Source: Acidimicrobiia bacterium (GTDB lineage: Bacteria > Actinomycetota > Acidimicrobiia > Acidimicrobiales > Ilumatobacteraceae). From it: a DNA stretch of 8,488 nucleotides. Shown in pieces: positions 1-6,208 of this stretch. The position numbers and the translations under genes are program-made. Positions within the stretch are counted from its first letter, which is position 1. Each line of letters begins with the position of its first letter. The DNA lies in contig RGSV01000041.1 of NCBI GenBank assembly GCA_010025655.1, forward strand, positions 1 through 8,488, read 5' to 3'. A model generated the notes under the pieces. It was not told the origin of the DNA and made no database searches. It saw only the letters and a program-made list of their open reading frames with translations.

Positions 1-1453
1 ATCCGGCGTCGCGCAACTCGCTTGATGTTGCCGGTCGCATCGTGATCGTGCCACCCAACTCGGTGGTCACCAGCGTGCGGACAATCGATAAGCCAAGCCC
101 CGTAGCGGTGCCTAAATCAAAGCCCGTCGCAACACCCTTGCCGTTGTCAATCACCCGCAGGTGCAGAGCGTCATCTTCGACATCTCGCTGCATGAATACC
201 CGAACGGTGCCGTCACGACGCTCGTGACCAAATGCGTGATCGACCACGTTCTGCAAAAGTTCGAGAATGACAACACTGAGCGGCGTCGCAATGGTTGCTG
301 GCAGCCGACCAGCATCACCACGCACCTCAAAGCGCACTGGGCGATCGCTCGACTGCAAACTTTCCTGCGTCAGCTGAATCAGCGGGCGCACGATCTCGAC
401 GAAGGCAATGTCTTCGCCCGGCTCACGCGACAACGTCTCATGCACCAAGGCGATGGTGCGAATGCGCCGCACAGAATCGGCGACTGCAGCTTTAGCTTCT
501 TCGGAAGAAAGTCTGCGGCCCTGCAGGCGCAACAGTGAAGAAATTGTCTGCAGGTTGTTCTTCACACGATGGTGAATCTCTTTGATTGTGGCTTCCTTGG
601 TGAGAATCAGGCGGTCACGACGACGCAACTCAGATACGTCACGCATCAACAACAATCCGCCCGTCACGTTGACACCTCGCGCCCCGCGCTTCAAGAGCGG
701 CATCGAGCGCACGAGCAACGTGACGTCATGGTCCTGATCGAGTTCTTCGACTACTGGCTCTCGACGTTCAAACGATGCCCGTGCCGCGTCGTGGGCGAAT
801 CCCAATTCGGCGAGACTCTGACCTACGGCATTGGTGCGGATTCCGATGCGGTGCAGCGCAGACACTGCATTCGGTGATGCGTACCGCACGCGCGCACTCG
901 CGTCGAGCACGATCGCACCGTCACCGACGCGCGGCGCGAGGCCCGAGTCGGCGACACGTCCGACGAAGGGAAACAGTCCGGTCGCAATCATCGTCGCGAA
1001 GTCATCGAAGAGTGCCAGATAGGTGCGCTCAAGCTGCCCGGGTCGGCGTCCCGAAACGGTTGAAACCTCACGGGTGAGCACGGCGATGACTTTCCCTTCA
1101 CGCACGACGGGAATCGCCGTCATGTTCACCGGATCGGGATAGTTCGCCGGCGTAATCTCCCCTTTCTGTATCTGCACCGTCGCGGCCGCAGCAGCGATAT
1201 ATGGACGATCGGTGTCGTCGACATATTCACCCACCAGATCGGTGTGATACAGCGTCTGGCCGGTGGCTGCGCGCACCTGGGCCACCACGAGCCAGTTCGT
1301 ACCGGTTGCGGTGACCACCGGTGCGTACAGCAACAAGTCGGCAAATGAGATGTCGGCGAGCATTCCCCACTCGGCAATCAGCGAACCAAGATGCTCGACG
1401 TCATCGTCGGCGAGAGTGGTGTGATTTGCGGTGAGCTCAACGAGTGTCGGCAT
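1..1453 (-). CDS. pdtaS: PdtaS-like cytosolic sensor histidine kinase (3' end cut by window edge)
   Basis: Soluble two-component sensor kinase; in the family it autophosphorylates on histidine and passes the phosphate to an ANTAR-domain antiterminator (PdtaR). I read 484 codons from ATG 1453 (MPTLVELTANHTT) without a stop; family members are about 500 residues, so only a short tail is missing. The N-terminal 150 or so residues look like a GAF-type sensor domain, followed by a PAS-like region (VLDASARVRYASPNA). The HisKA_2 box ATIKEIHHRVKNNLQ puts the likely phospho-acceptor at H295. HATPase motifs are the N box ELLQNVVDHAFGH (N402), VIDNGKG (D436) and the G2 box GTATGLGLSIV (448-458). There is no signal peptide or membrane segment, so it should sense in the cytoplasm. 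The ATG lies 2 nt after the stop of the upstream Get3-like gene, so translation is probably coupled. No partner response regulator is visible here. Family assignment is strong; orthology to mycobacterial PdtaS is an inference. Confidence 0.9.
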   Translation of the reverse strand, partial: MPTLVELTANHTTLADDDVEHLGSLIAEWGMLADISFADLLLYAPVVTATGTNWLVVAQVRAATGQTLYHTDLVGEYVDDTDRPYIAAAAATVQIQKGEITPANYPDPVNMTAIPVVREGKVIAVLTREVSTVSGRRPGQLERTYLALFDDFATMIATGLFPFVGRVADSGLAPRVGDGAIVLDASARVRYASPNAVSALHRIGIRTNAVGQSLAELGFAHDAARASFERREPVVEELDQDHDVTLLVRSMPLLKRGARGVNVTGGLLLMRDVSELRRRDRLILTKEATIKEIHHRVKNNLQTISSLLRLQGRRLSSEEAKAAVADSVRRIRTIALVHETLSREPGEDIAFVEIVRPLIQLTQESLQSSDRPVRFEVRGDAGRLPATIATPLSVVILELLQNVVDHAFGHERRDGTVRVFMQRDVEDDALHLRVIDNGKGVATGFDLGTATGLGLSIVRTLVTTELGGTITMRPATSSELRDAG

Positions 1454-1455
1454 AC

Positions 1456-2577
1456 CTACCGACCATTCTTGTCGGTGCCGACACCGCCATAGGTGCGTGG
1501 CCTGGCCGAGATACTTGCCCCGAGTTGTGCCAGCGCGTCGGTATCGGTGATGTCACCTTGGCGAGTTTCGCTGTACAGCACATCGGCACCCCAACTCGCG
1601 ACTACGTCAACCTGCGCGGCTTCGTGCTGTGCGACGGCCGCCATCGTTCGCTCGGCATCAGCGAACACCCTCAGTGTCGGATCGGTGGATGCCGCCAATC
1701 GTTCGGCGCGCTGTGCTGCGCCGACAGCCAGATGCAGCGGTACCAACCGATTCAAGAGCACGGCTGATAAATGGTGCGAGCGGCGACGCAACTCGCGAAC
1801 GAGATAGTCGGCCTCCAACATCGCGACTGGTTCAGCACTCGACACAACGAGGTAACTCGTCTCCGTATTCGTAAGTAGCGCACCAACTCGGCGGGCGCGG
1901 TCGACCACAGGTCGTTCCATGGTGCGGAACAATGTAAAAAACTCTGCGATATCGGCAAGAAATCGTGCGCCAAGTATTCGGTCGGCGACGATGAAGAACG
2001 GACGCGACGCCAACGACAGCACCCGCGACTGTGCTGGTGCGGTGAGCAGTTTCAATAGTCGACTTGAAAAGAATTGCTCCATGCGACGCGGCGCATCAAG
2101 CACCGAGAGCGCACTGCGAGAAGGCGGTGTGTCAACGATGACGAGGTCGTAGTTGCCCGACTCACGTGCATCGAACAGTCGCTCGGTGACCACGTAATCG
2201 TGACTGTGCACGAATCGGGAGGTCAGCGTGCGATACAACTCATTACCCAACACCTTGTCACGAGTATTTGTGTCTGGCGCATGACGGCGAATCATGTCAT
2301 CCCAACTGGCTTTGGTGTCAATCATCGCCATCGTCAACGAGCCACGAGCGTTCGGCAATGGCACGGGCACCTCGGTGTTGCCGAGTGCGGTCAAGCCCAG
2401 TGCAGTCGCGAGACGACGCGCCGGATCGACAGTCAACACCAGCACACGCTTCTCGGTGGTCTGCGCCGCGAGTACGCCGAGTGCCGCTGCCGAAGTGGTT
2501 TTGCCGACGCCACCAGGGCCACACAAAATGATCATGCGAGCGTCGGTGAGCAAGGCGTGCACCTTCTGGTCGCTCAT
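1456..2577 (-). CDS. Get3/ArsA-like ATPase, subunit B (Rv3680/BagB-like)
   Basis: A 373-residue P-loop ATPase of the ArsA/Get3 (SIMIBI) class, in the group of mycobacterial Rv3680. The Walker A region reads CGPGGVGKTT (19-28): the nucleotide-binding K26 is present, but the signature lysine of the deviant Walker A (KGGVGKT) is replaced by proline 21. Switch I is TVDPARRL (49-56), with the DPA hallmark of ArsA/Get3. Switch II is IVDTPPSRSAL (147-157), followed by DAPRRM (161-166). Later motifs are VVSSAEP (244-250) and LLNRLVP (274-280). Family proteins bind ATP as dimers; Get3 targets tail-anchored membrane proteins, while the bacterial substrate is poorly defined. There are no membrane segments. 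The start ATG is 20 nt after the subunit A stop, and the stop is 2 nt before the kinase ATG. No arsenite-binding cysteine cluster is apparent, so arsenite transport is unlikely. It probably pairs with subunit A (inference). Confidence 0.88.
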   Translation of the reverse strand: MSDQKVHALLTDARMIILCGPGGVGKTTSAAALGVLAAQTTEKRVLVLTVDPARRLATALGLTALGNTEVPVPLPNARGSLTMAMIDTKASWDDMIRRHAPDTNTRDKVLGNELYRTLTSRFVHSHDYVVTERLFDARESGNYDLVIVDTPPSRSALSVLDAPRRMEQFFSSRLLKLLTAPAQSRVLSLASRPFFIVADRILGARFLADIAEFFTLFRTMERPVVDRARRVGALLTNTETSYLVVSSAEPVAMLEADYLVRELRRRSHHLSAVLLNRLVPLHLAVGAAQRAERLAASTDPTLRVFADAERTMAAVAQHEAAQVDVVASWGADVLYSETRQGDITDTDALAQLGASISARPRTYGGVGTDKNGR

Positions 2578-2597
2578 CGGTGGTCTCGCAACATGAT

Positions 2598-3560
2598 TTA
2601 TGCGTGCTCGCTCAGCACTCGATTGATTTCGCCGACAAGGTGTGCGACGATTGCCGTCGGCGCTCGATTGCCTGCCGACGCGTCGCCGCCTTTCGCTGGA
2701 GCTTCACTCAACGTCTCGACGTTGCCGAGTTCAAAGGCGTCAGCGAGCGCTCGCGCGTGGCCTTCTGCGGCAGTGCGGCGCGTCGTCAACCACTCGACGA
2801 CGGCGCGGGTCTCATCGGGCACCGACGCGCCAGATACCGACGCATCAGTGGCAGCCGCGCTGCTCGCGCCCGACACTGCGACCCCCACGACTGCTGGCAT
2901 GCGATTGATCACGACGCCCGCAAAGTTGACCGGCGTGGCCTTGGCCAGCCGTTCACGCAGCTCGATGGTCTCGACGACCGGCATCTCTTCGGGAGTCACG
3001 ACCGCCAGCACACTCGACACCGAGTGGTCATGCAACAGGTTGCTCATCCATTTGGTCTGGTCAGCGACGATGCCGATACGCACAAGCGCTGCGAGTGCGT
3101 CAGGGGCCGACACCTGCGCCACAAAATGGCCGCTCGCCTCAGAGTCGGCGATGACGAGGTCGTAGTTGTTCTCACGAACTTCGTAGCAAAGTTTGCCGAT
3201 GGCAAGGATCTCTTTGACGGCAGGCGCAGCGTTCGCGACGAAGTCAAAGATGCGAGCCAACGGAGCAAGACTGCCGATGATCGGCACACGCAGATACAAC
3301 CTGATGTATTCGCGTAAAGAATCTTCGGTGTTCATCGCCATTGCCGCAAGGTTCGGAGCCACCGTCACTGGCTCAAAACCGAGTTGCTCGCGCCCGAGAT
3401 ACGTGGCGAGAGAACCTTTGTCATCCATCTCGCACACGAGCACCCGCTTGCCACGATCTGCGGCAACACGAGCGAGCGCCGCCGCGACCGCTGACTTTCC
3501 GACGCCGCCCTTGCCTGTCACGAAGACGAGGCGGCGCTCGAGCAGCGCCTGCAGCGTCAG
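2598..3560 (-). CDS. Get3/ArsA-like ATPase, subunit A (Rv3679/BagA-like), apparent CTG start
   Basis: A 320-residue P-loop ATPase, probable partner of the next gene. The deviant Walker A is TGKGGVGKSA (15-24) with both lysines: signature K17 and nucleotide-binding K22. The switch I region reads EMDDKGSLATYLG (44-56) and lacks the usual DPA. Switch II is VIADSEASGH (136-145), differing from the DTAPTGH of Get3. Later motifs are TPEEMPVVET (189-198) and VVINRMP (216-222), then an Ala/Ser-rich stretch at about 224-246 that looks like a flexible insert. The start needs care. GTG 3521 lies inside the P-loop strand and would delete the Walker A lead-in. The frame opens after a TGA near 3588 and has no ATG, GTG or TTG before 3521. 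CTG at 3560 overlaps the DUF3107 stop as CTGA and gives TLQALLERRLVFVTGKGGVGKS, a normal family N-terminus. The start codon is therefore inferred; the frame and family are clear. Confidence 0.85.
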   Translation of the reverse strand: MTLQALLERRLVFVTGKGGVGKSAVAAALARVAADRGKRVLVCEMDDKGSLATYLGREQLGFEPVTVAPNLAAMAMNTEDSLREYIRLYLRVPIIGSLAPLARIFDFVANAAPAVKEILAIGKLCYEVRENNYDLVIADSEASGHFVAQVSAPDALAALVRIGIVADQTKWMSNLLHDHSVSSVLAVVTPEEMPVVETIELRERLAKATPVNFAGVVINRMPAVVGVAVSGASSAAATDASVSGASVPDETRAVVEWLTTRRTAAEGHARALADAFELGNVETLSEAPAKGGDASAGNRAPTAIVAHLVGEINRVLSEHA

Positions 3561-3793
3561 GTGCCGAATCCCAAACGGCGGTCGCCGTCAGGCGATCCGA
3601 ATTCGACGAACGCAATCTTGTCGGCGGGCACGGCGACTTCGCGGCCGCGCTTGTCTTTTAGCCACAACACCTCAACCTTGCCGGCTAGTGCAGCCTCGAC
3701 GGCGCTGCGCACAGCTGCTCGCGACTTGTCGTCGCTCTCGATTTCAAGCGCGATATCTCGTGCCGAGTGGGTGACTCCGATGCGTAGATCCAT
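3557..3793 (-). CDS. DUF3107 family small protein
   Basis: A 78-residue acidic/basic cytoplasmic protein matching the actinobacterial DUF3107 family (mycobacterial Rv3208A-type). Family features visible are the N-terminal MDLRIGVTHSARD, the central KDKRGREVAVPADKIAFVEFG and the C-terminal RRLGFGT. Length matches the family. ATG 3793 is preferred because homologues begin M-x-L/V-RIGV; a GTG two codons upstream (3799) is the alternative and adds only MN. No membrane segment, signal or catalytic motif is visible, and the molecular function is unknown. It lies 18 nt (or 12 nt from the GTG) after the mrp stop. Its own TGA overlaps the CTG proposed as start of the following Get3-like gene, which suggests translational coupling. 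No convincing Shine-Dalgarno sequence precedes it. Family assignment is strong; no function is claimed. Confidence 0.85.
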   Translation of the reverse strand: MDLRIGVTHSARDIALEIESDDKSRAAVRSAVEAALAGKVEVLWLKDKRGREVAVPADKIAFVEFGSPDGDRRLGFGT

Positions 3794-3811
3794 GTTCACC
3801 AGTGTGGCAGG

Positions 3812-4954
3812 TCAGTTGACCTTGAGCGCCGAACTGAACACTTTCTTGGGCTTCATCGCCGCAATCTGCGCGGCAAGATCGGCGAACACTCTGCCCACCT
3901 CGCTCTCGGGAGCCACCGCAGCAATCGGTCGGCCGTCATCGCCACCTTCACGCAACGCACCAACGAGCGGTATCTGGGCGAGCAACGGCACGCCAAGTTC
4001 TTCGGCGAGCATCTTGCCGCCGCCAGAGCCGAAAAGTTCGTAGCGCTTGCCGTCGTCGCCGGTGAACCACGACATGTTTTCAATGACACCGCGCACCGTC
4101 ATGTTCACCTTCTTGGCCATTGCCGCCGACAACCGTGCCACTTTTTGAGCGGCTTCCTGCGGTGTCGTCACCACGTAAACCTCGGCACGCGGCAAATACT
4201 GACTCAGGCTCAACGCGATATCCCCGGTTCCAGGTGGCATGTCGATGAGCAGGAAATCAGGATCATCCCAAAACACGTCGGTGAGAAACTGCTCAAGGGC
4301 CTTGTGCAACATCGGGCCACGCCAAACAACGGCTTGACCGTCGGGCACGAAATATCCGATCGAAATGCAACGCACGCCGTACGACTCAGGTGGCAACAGC
4401 ATCTGGTCGAGCGCAACGGGTGGACGATCGGCGCCGAGCATGCGCGGAATCGAATAGCCGTAAATGTCGGCGTCGACGACGCCAACTTTGTGACCTGCGG
4501 CTGCGAGTGCAACCGCAAGATTGGTGGTGACACTGCTCTTGCCAACACCGCCTTTGCCCGAAGAGATGAGCAGTGGTCGAGTCTTGCTGCCAGGTTGTGC
4601 GAACGGAATCGCGCGACCCTGCGCATGACCCTGAGCAGGTGTGCTGCCAGCCGTCGCCGCCGGCGAGCCATGCAACTTCTCACGCAGTGCTGCCCGCTCG
4701 TCGTCAGTCATGACTCCGAAATTCAGACGAACGTCGCGCACGCCCGCCAGGGCACGAAGGGCCGTGTTGACCCGCTGTTGAATCTCGTTACGCAAGGGGC
4801 AACCAGCGATGGTGAGCGCAACCGTCAACGAAACGACGTCGCCATCGACTACAACATCACGCACCATGCCGAGATCGACGATCGAGCGATGCAGTTCGGG
4901 GTCGTGCACCGGTCGCAGCGCATCAATCACGCTGCTTGTGGAGATTTCACTCAT
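3812..4954 (-). CDS. mrp: DUF59-Mrp/NBP35 family Fe-S cluster carrier ATPase
   Basis: A 380-residue protein with an N-terminal MIP18/DUF59 domain (about 1-85, including HDPELHRSIVDLGMV and the conserved cysteine C52 in TIAGCPLRNE). A Gly/Ala-rich linker (about 95-125) leads to an Mrp/NBP35 P-loop ATPase. ATPase motifs are the deviant Walker A SGKGGVGKSS (132-141), switch I VDADIYGYSIPRMLG (160-174), WRGPM (211-215) and switch II DMPPGTGD (238-245). Family members bind and transfer Fe-S clusters to apoproteins in the cytosol. The usual CxxC after the IENMS strand is absent: the region reads IENMSWFTGDDGKRYELFG (291-309). This also appears in other actinobacterial Mrp proteins. It is first gene of the minus-strand operon and divergent from a SufR-like regulator, with a palindrome in the 23-nt gap. 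No Shine-Dalgarno is evident before the ATG; the transcript may be leaderless or have a leader of a few nt. Confidence 0.93.
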   Translation of the reverse strand: MSEISTSSVIDALRPVHDPELHRSIVDLGMVRDVVVDGDVVSLTVALTIAGCPLRNEIQQRVNTALRALAGVRDVRLNFGVMTDDERAALREKLHGSPAATAGSTPAQGHAQGRAIPFAQPGSKTRPLLISSGKGGVGKSSVTTNLAVALAAAGHKVGVVDADIYGYSIPRMLGADRPPVALDQMLLPPESYGVRCISIGYFVPDGQAVVWRGPMLHKALEQFLTDVFWDDPDFLLIDMPPGTGDIALSLSQYLPRAEVYVVTTPQEAAQKVARLSAAMAKKVNMTVRGVIENMSWFTGDDGKRYELFGSGGGKMLAEELGVPLLAQIPLVGALREGGDDGRPIAAVAPESEVGRVFADLAAQIAAMKPKKVFSSALKVN

Positions 4955-4960
4955 GATGCG

Positions 4961-4977
4961 ACGGTTAGGCTAATCGT
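4961..4977. promoter_or_regulatory. Palindromic operator and overlapping divergent promoters
   Basis: In the 23-nt gap between the mrp ATG (minus) and the SufR-like GTG (plus), ACGGTTAG-G-CTAATCGT forms an inverted repeat. It has 8-nt arms, one mismatch (4964/4974) and a single central base. Within it, TAGGCT (4966-4971, plus) fits the actinobacterial -10 pattern TANNNT. It ends 7 nt before GTG 4978, as expected for a leaderless transcript. On the minus strand TAGCCT (4972-4967) would give a start about 6 nt before the mrp ATG. Neither gene has a visible Shine-Dalgarno. A repressor bound here would block both promoters. Symmetry is seen directly; operator and promoter roles are inferred. Confidence 0.6.
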
Positions 4978-5718
4978 GTGACGCGCAACAAAGTCGCGGC
5001 GAGCAGCGTGACGAACGGCGCATTTTCCGCTCAAGTGTCGGCAATTACCTCGGCTTTCGGAGATCCGACCCGTCGCGCCGTCTATCTCTTCGTTCGTGAG
5101 TCACGCGATGGCGTGACCGCTGCCCAGGTCGCCAAAAAATTCGATGTGCACCCGAACGTGGCGCGGCACCACCTCGACAAACTGACAGCGGGCGGCTATC
5201 TCGAAGTGCAGGTGGCACGTGACGATCGCACCGGTGCCGGACGCCCGTCAAAGCGATATCAGGCGGTCGCTTCGTCTGAGCCCATGCAGTTTCCGGTGCG
5301 CAGCGACGACCTCGTGCTCTCGCTCTTGGGAAAGGCGCTCGAGCTGCTTCCTCGCCACGAGGCAGAACGAATGGCCGAAGAAGTCGGGCGCCAATACGGT
5401 CAGGTCATGGCGGCTGGTTTGGTGGGCGACGATGAGATTGCTGCGGGTCAGCGTTCGCTGCGCTCAGCGTTGCAGAAGGTCGCCGACGCTCTCACCGCCC
5501 ACGGCTTTGCCGCTCACGCCGAGCAACGACAAAACAAACTACGAATCATCAACAACCACTGCCCGTTCGGCGATGTGGCCATCGAGCACCCGGTGATTTG
5601 TGCCGTCGACCGCGGCATGGTCAAAGGGATGCTCGACACGTTGTACGGCGAGACATCGCCCGAGACATCAGCCTCACGACCGCAGGGTGACCGCTTCTGC
5701 GAGACGACGCTGGCGTAG
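4978..5718 (+). CDS. SufR-like Fe-S-sensing winged-helix transcriptional regulator
   Basis: A 246-residue ArsR/DeoR-type HTH regulator resembling SufR. The N-terminal winged helix spans about 20-100: AFGDPTRRAVYLFVRE, then VTAAQVAKKFDVHPNVARHHLDKL (46-69) as the HTH and recognition helix, then a wing with DRTGAGRPSKRYQ (83-95). The C-terminal region carries NNHCPFGDVAIEHPVICAV, with C195 and C208 separated by 12 residues (the C-x12-C spacing of SufR), and a third cysteine C241 near the end. SufR uses such cysteines to bind an Fe-S cluster and to repress suf genes. The start is GTG 4978, just after the palindrome and without a Shine-Dalgarno, so probably leaderless. It is divergent from mrp, which fits control of Fe-S biogenesis and autoregulation. 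No suf genes are visible in this window. A general regulator of the same fold is the alternative; cluster binding is inferred from the cysteines. Confidence 0.82.
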   Translation: MTRNKVAASSVTNGAFSAQVSAITSAFGDPTRRAVYLFVRESRDGVTAAQVAKKFDVHPNVARHHLDKLTAGGYLEVQVARDDRTGAGRPSKRYQAVASSEPMQFPVRSDDLVLSLLGKALELLPRHEAERMAEEVGRQYGQVMAAGLVGDDEIAAGQRSLRSALQKVADALTAHGFAAHAEQRQNKLRIINNHCPFGDVAIEHPVICAVDRGMVKGMLDTLYGETSPETSASRPQGDRFCETTLA

Positions 5719-5733
5719 CGCGGTCAAATCACT

Positions 5734-5765
5734 CGACGGTCGCTCAGCCAGCCGCGCGACCGTCG
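5734..5765. terminator. Perfect 10-bp stem-loop between convergent genes
   Basis: CGACGGTCGC (5734-5743) and GCGACCGTCG (5756-5765) are perfect reverse complements around a 12-nt loop. It sits 16 nt after the SufR-like stop and contains the stop codon (5744-5746) of the truncated minus-strand gene in its loop. Being symmetric it could terminate transcription from both sides. No T-tract follows on either strand, as is common in high-G+C actinobacteria. The structure is seen directly; terminator function is inferred. Confidence 0.55.
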
Positions 5766-6163
5766 GCGCTCGGCGCTGCGCTCAGTGTATAGCCATATTC
5801 GGCGTGCGCCATCACGTGCGTGGCGTCACTACGTACACCCGCACGCTCGAACAGCTCGCGCACACGCACGCCACGCCAGACCGTGTCGAACTTAGACCAC
5901 TTGGTTACGCAGTGAATGTCGGTAGTGAAGTCAACTGACGGCAACGCTCGCAACTCGTCGAGCCCAATGGTGAACGGCGCTGCAACCGCACCGGTGATAG
6001 TGAGAGTCCATTCGCCCGCTGCGTAGGTCGGCACGTCACCGACGTGCAGCACGGGAAAGCGTTCGGTGAGATACTGGCCGGGCGGCAGGCGCTTGGCGTC
6101 GTAGCCCTTGGCCTCAGTTTCGGCACGGTTGCGTTCGAAAAAACCCACAGCACAGTGTGCCAC
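5744..6163 (-). pseudogene. Truncated molybdopterin-dependent sulfite-oxidase-like protein
   Basis: The 139-residue product matches the N-terminal part of the small bacterial sulfite-oxidase-like (oxidoreductase molybdopterin-binding) family, usually about 200 residues. Recognisable are VGFFERNRAE, RLPPGQYLTERFPVLHVGDVP, TLTITGAV and the core TTDIHCVTKWSKFDTVWRGV, whose cysteine would ligate molybdenum. After HAEYGYT the family pattern stops and is replaced by SAAPSADGRAAG and a stop. The usual second half (GGPARLxVPHxYxWKSAKW-type segment and C-terminal tail) is absent. I do not find it in the other frames before the convergent SufR-like gene begins, so this looks like a 3' deletion rather than a point frameshift. 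GTG 6163 has GAGG 5 nt upstream; GTG 6148 (giving M-GFFERN) is a homology-based alternative. Cofactor binding is probably lost. A chimeric assembly join is another explanation. Confidence 0.7.
6150..6160. repeat. Short inverted repeat in divergent intergenic gap
   Basis: GCACA-G-TGTGC is a perfect 5-bp inverted repeat around one base. It lies by the start region of the truncated sulfite-oxidase-like gene and 50 nt upstream of the SixA-like gene. It might be an operator, but an 11-bp palindrome can arise by chance and overlaps the favoured GTG 6163 leader region. Seen directly; function unknown. Confidence 0.25.
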
Positions 6164-6194
6164 TGCCACCTCGTAGTTGTTCATCTTTGCGAGA

Positions 6195-6200
6195 TACATT
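6195..6200 (+). promoter_or_regulatory. Candidate -10 element of the SixA-like gene
   Basis: TACATT fits the actinobacterial TANNNT -10 pattern. It ends 9 nt before GTG 6209, so transcription would start at or next to the start codon, giving a leaderless or nearly leaderless mRNA. No good -35 hexamer is visible at the expected distance. A weak GAGA (6191-6194) is the only ribosome-binding-site-like alternative, better placed for TTG 6203. Confidence 0.3.
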
Positions 6201-6208
6201 GCTTGCCC

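Noticed and set aside
2074..3165. A 363-codon open frame on the plus strand
   Set aside because: It is antisense to both Get3-like ATPase genes, crosses their junction, shows no recognisable domain, and is explained by G+C-rich codon use on the minus strand.
2580..3317. A 245-codon open frame on the plus strand
   Set aside because: Antisense to Get3-like subunit A, rich in Arg/His with no family pattern; a shadow frame.
1456..3560. Arsenite efflux ATPase (ArsA) role for the pair
   Set aside because: No arsenite-binding cysteine arrangement and no arsB, arsD or arsR-operon neighbours; sequence pattern and pairing fit the Rv3679/Rv3680 group instead.
4145..4981. A 278-codon open frame on the plus strand opposite mrp
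   Set aside because: mrp is unmistakable on the minus strand; this frame has no domain and would run through the operator palindrome.
5668..5743. Continuation of the sulfite-oxidase-like gene by a simple frameshift
   Set aside because: The minus-strand frames here show stops and no trace of the expected GGPARL or WKSAKW-type segments; the SufR-like 3' end occupies the space.
6044..6208. N-terminal extension of the SixA-like gene
   Set aside because: These 55 codons are antisense to the sulfite-oxidase-like gene and precede the family N-terminus; homology begins at MPVYLVRHAK.
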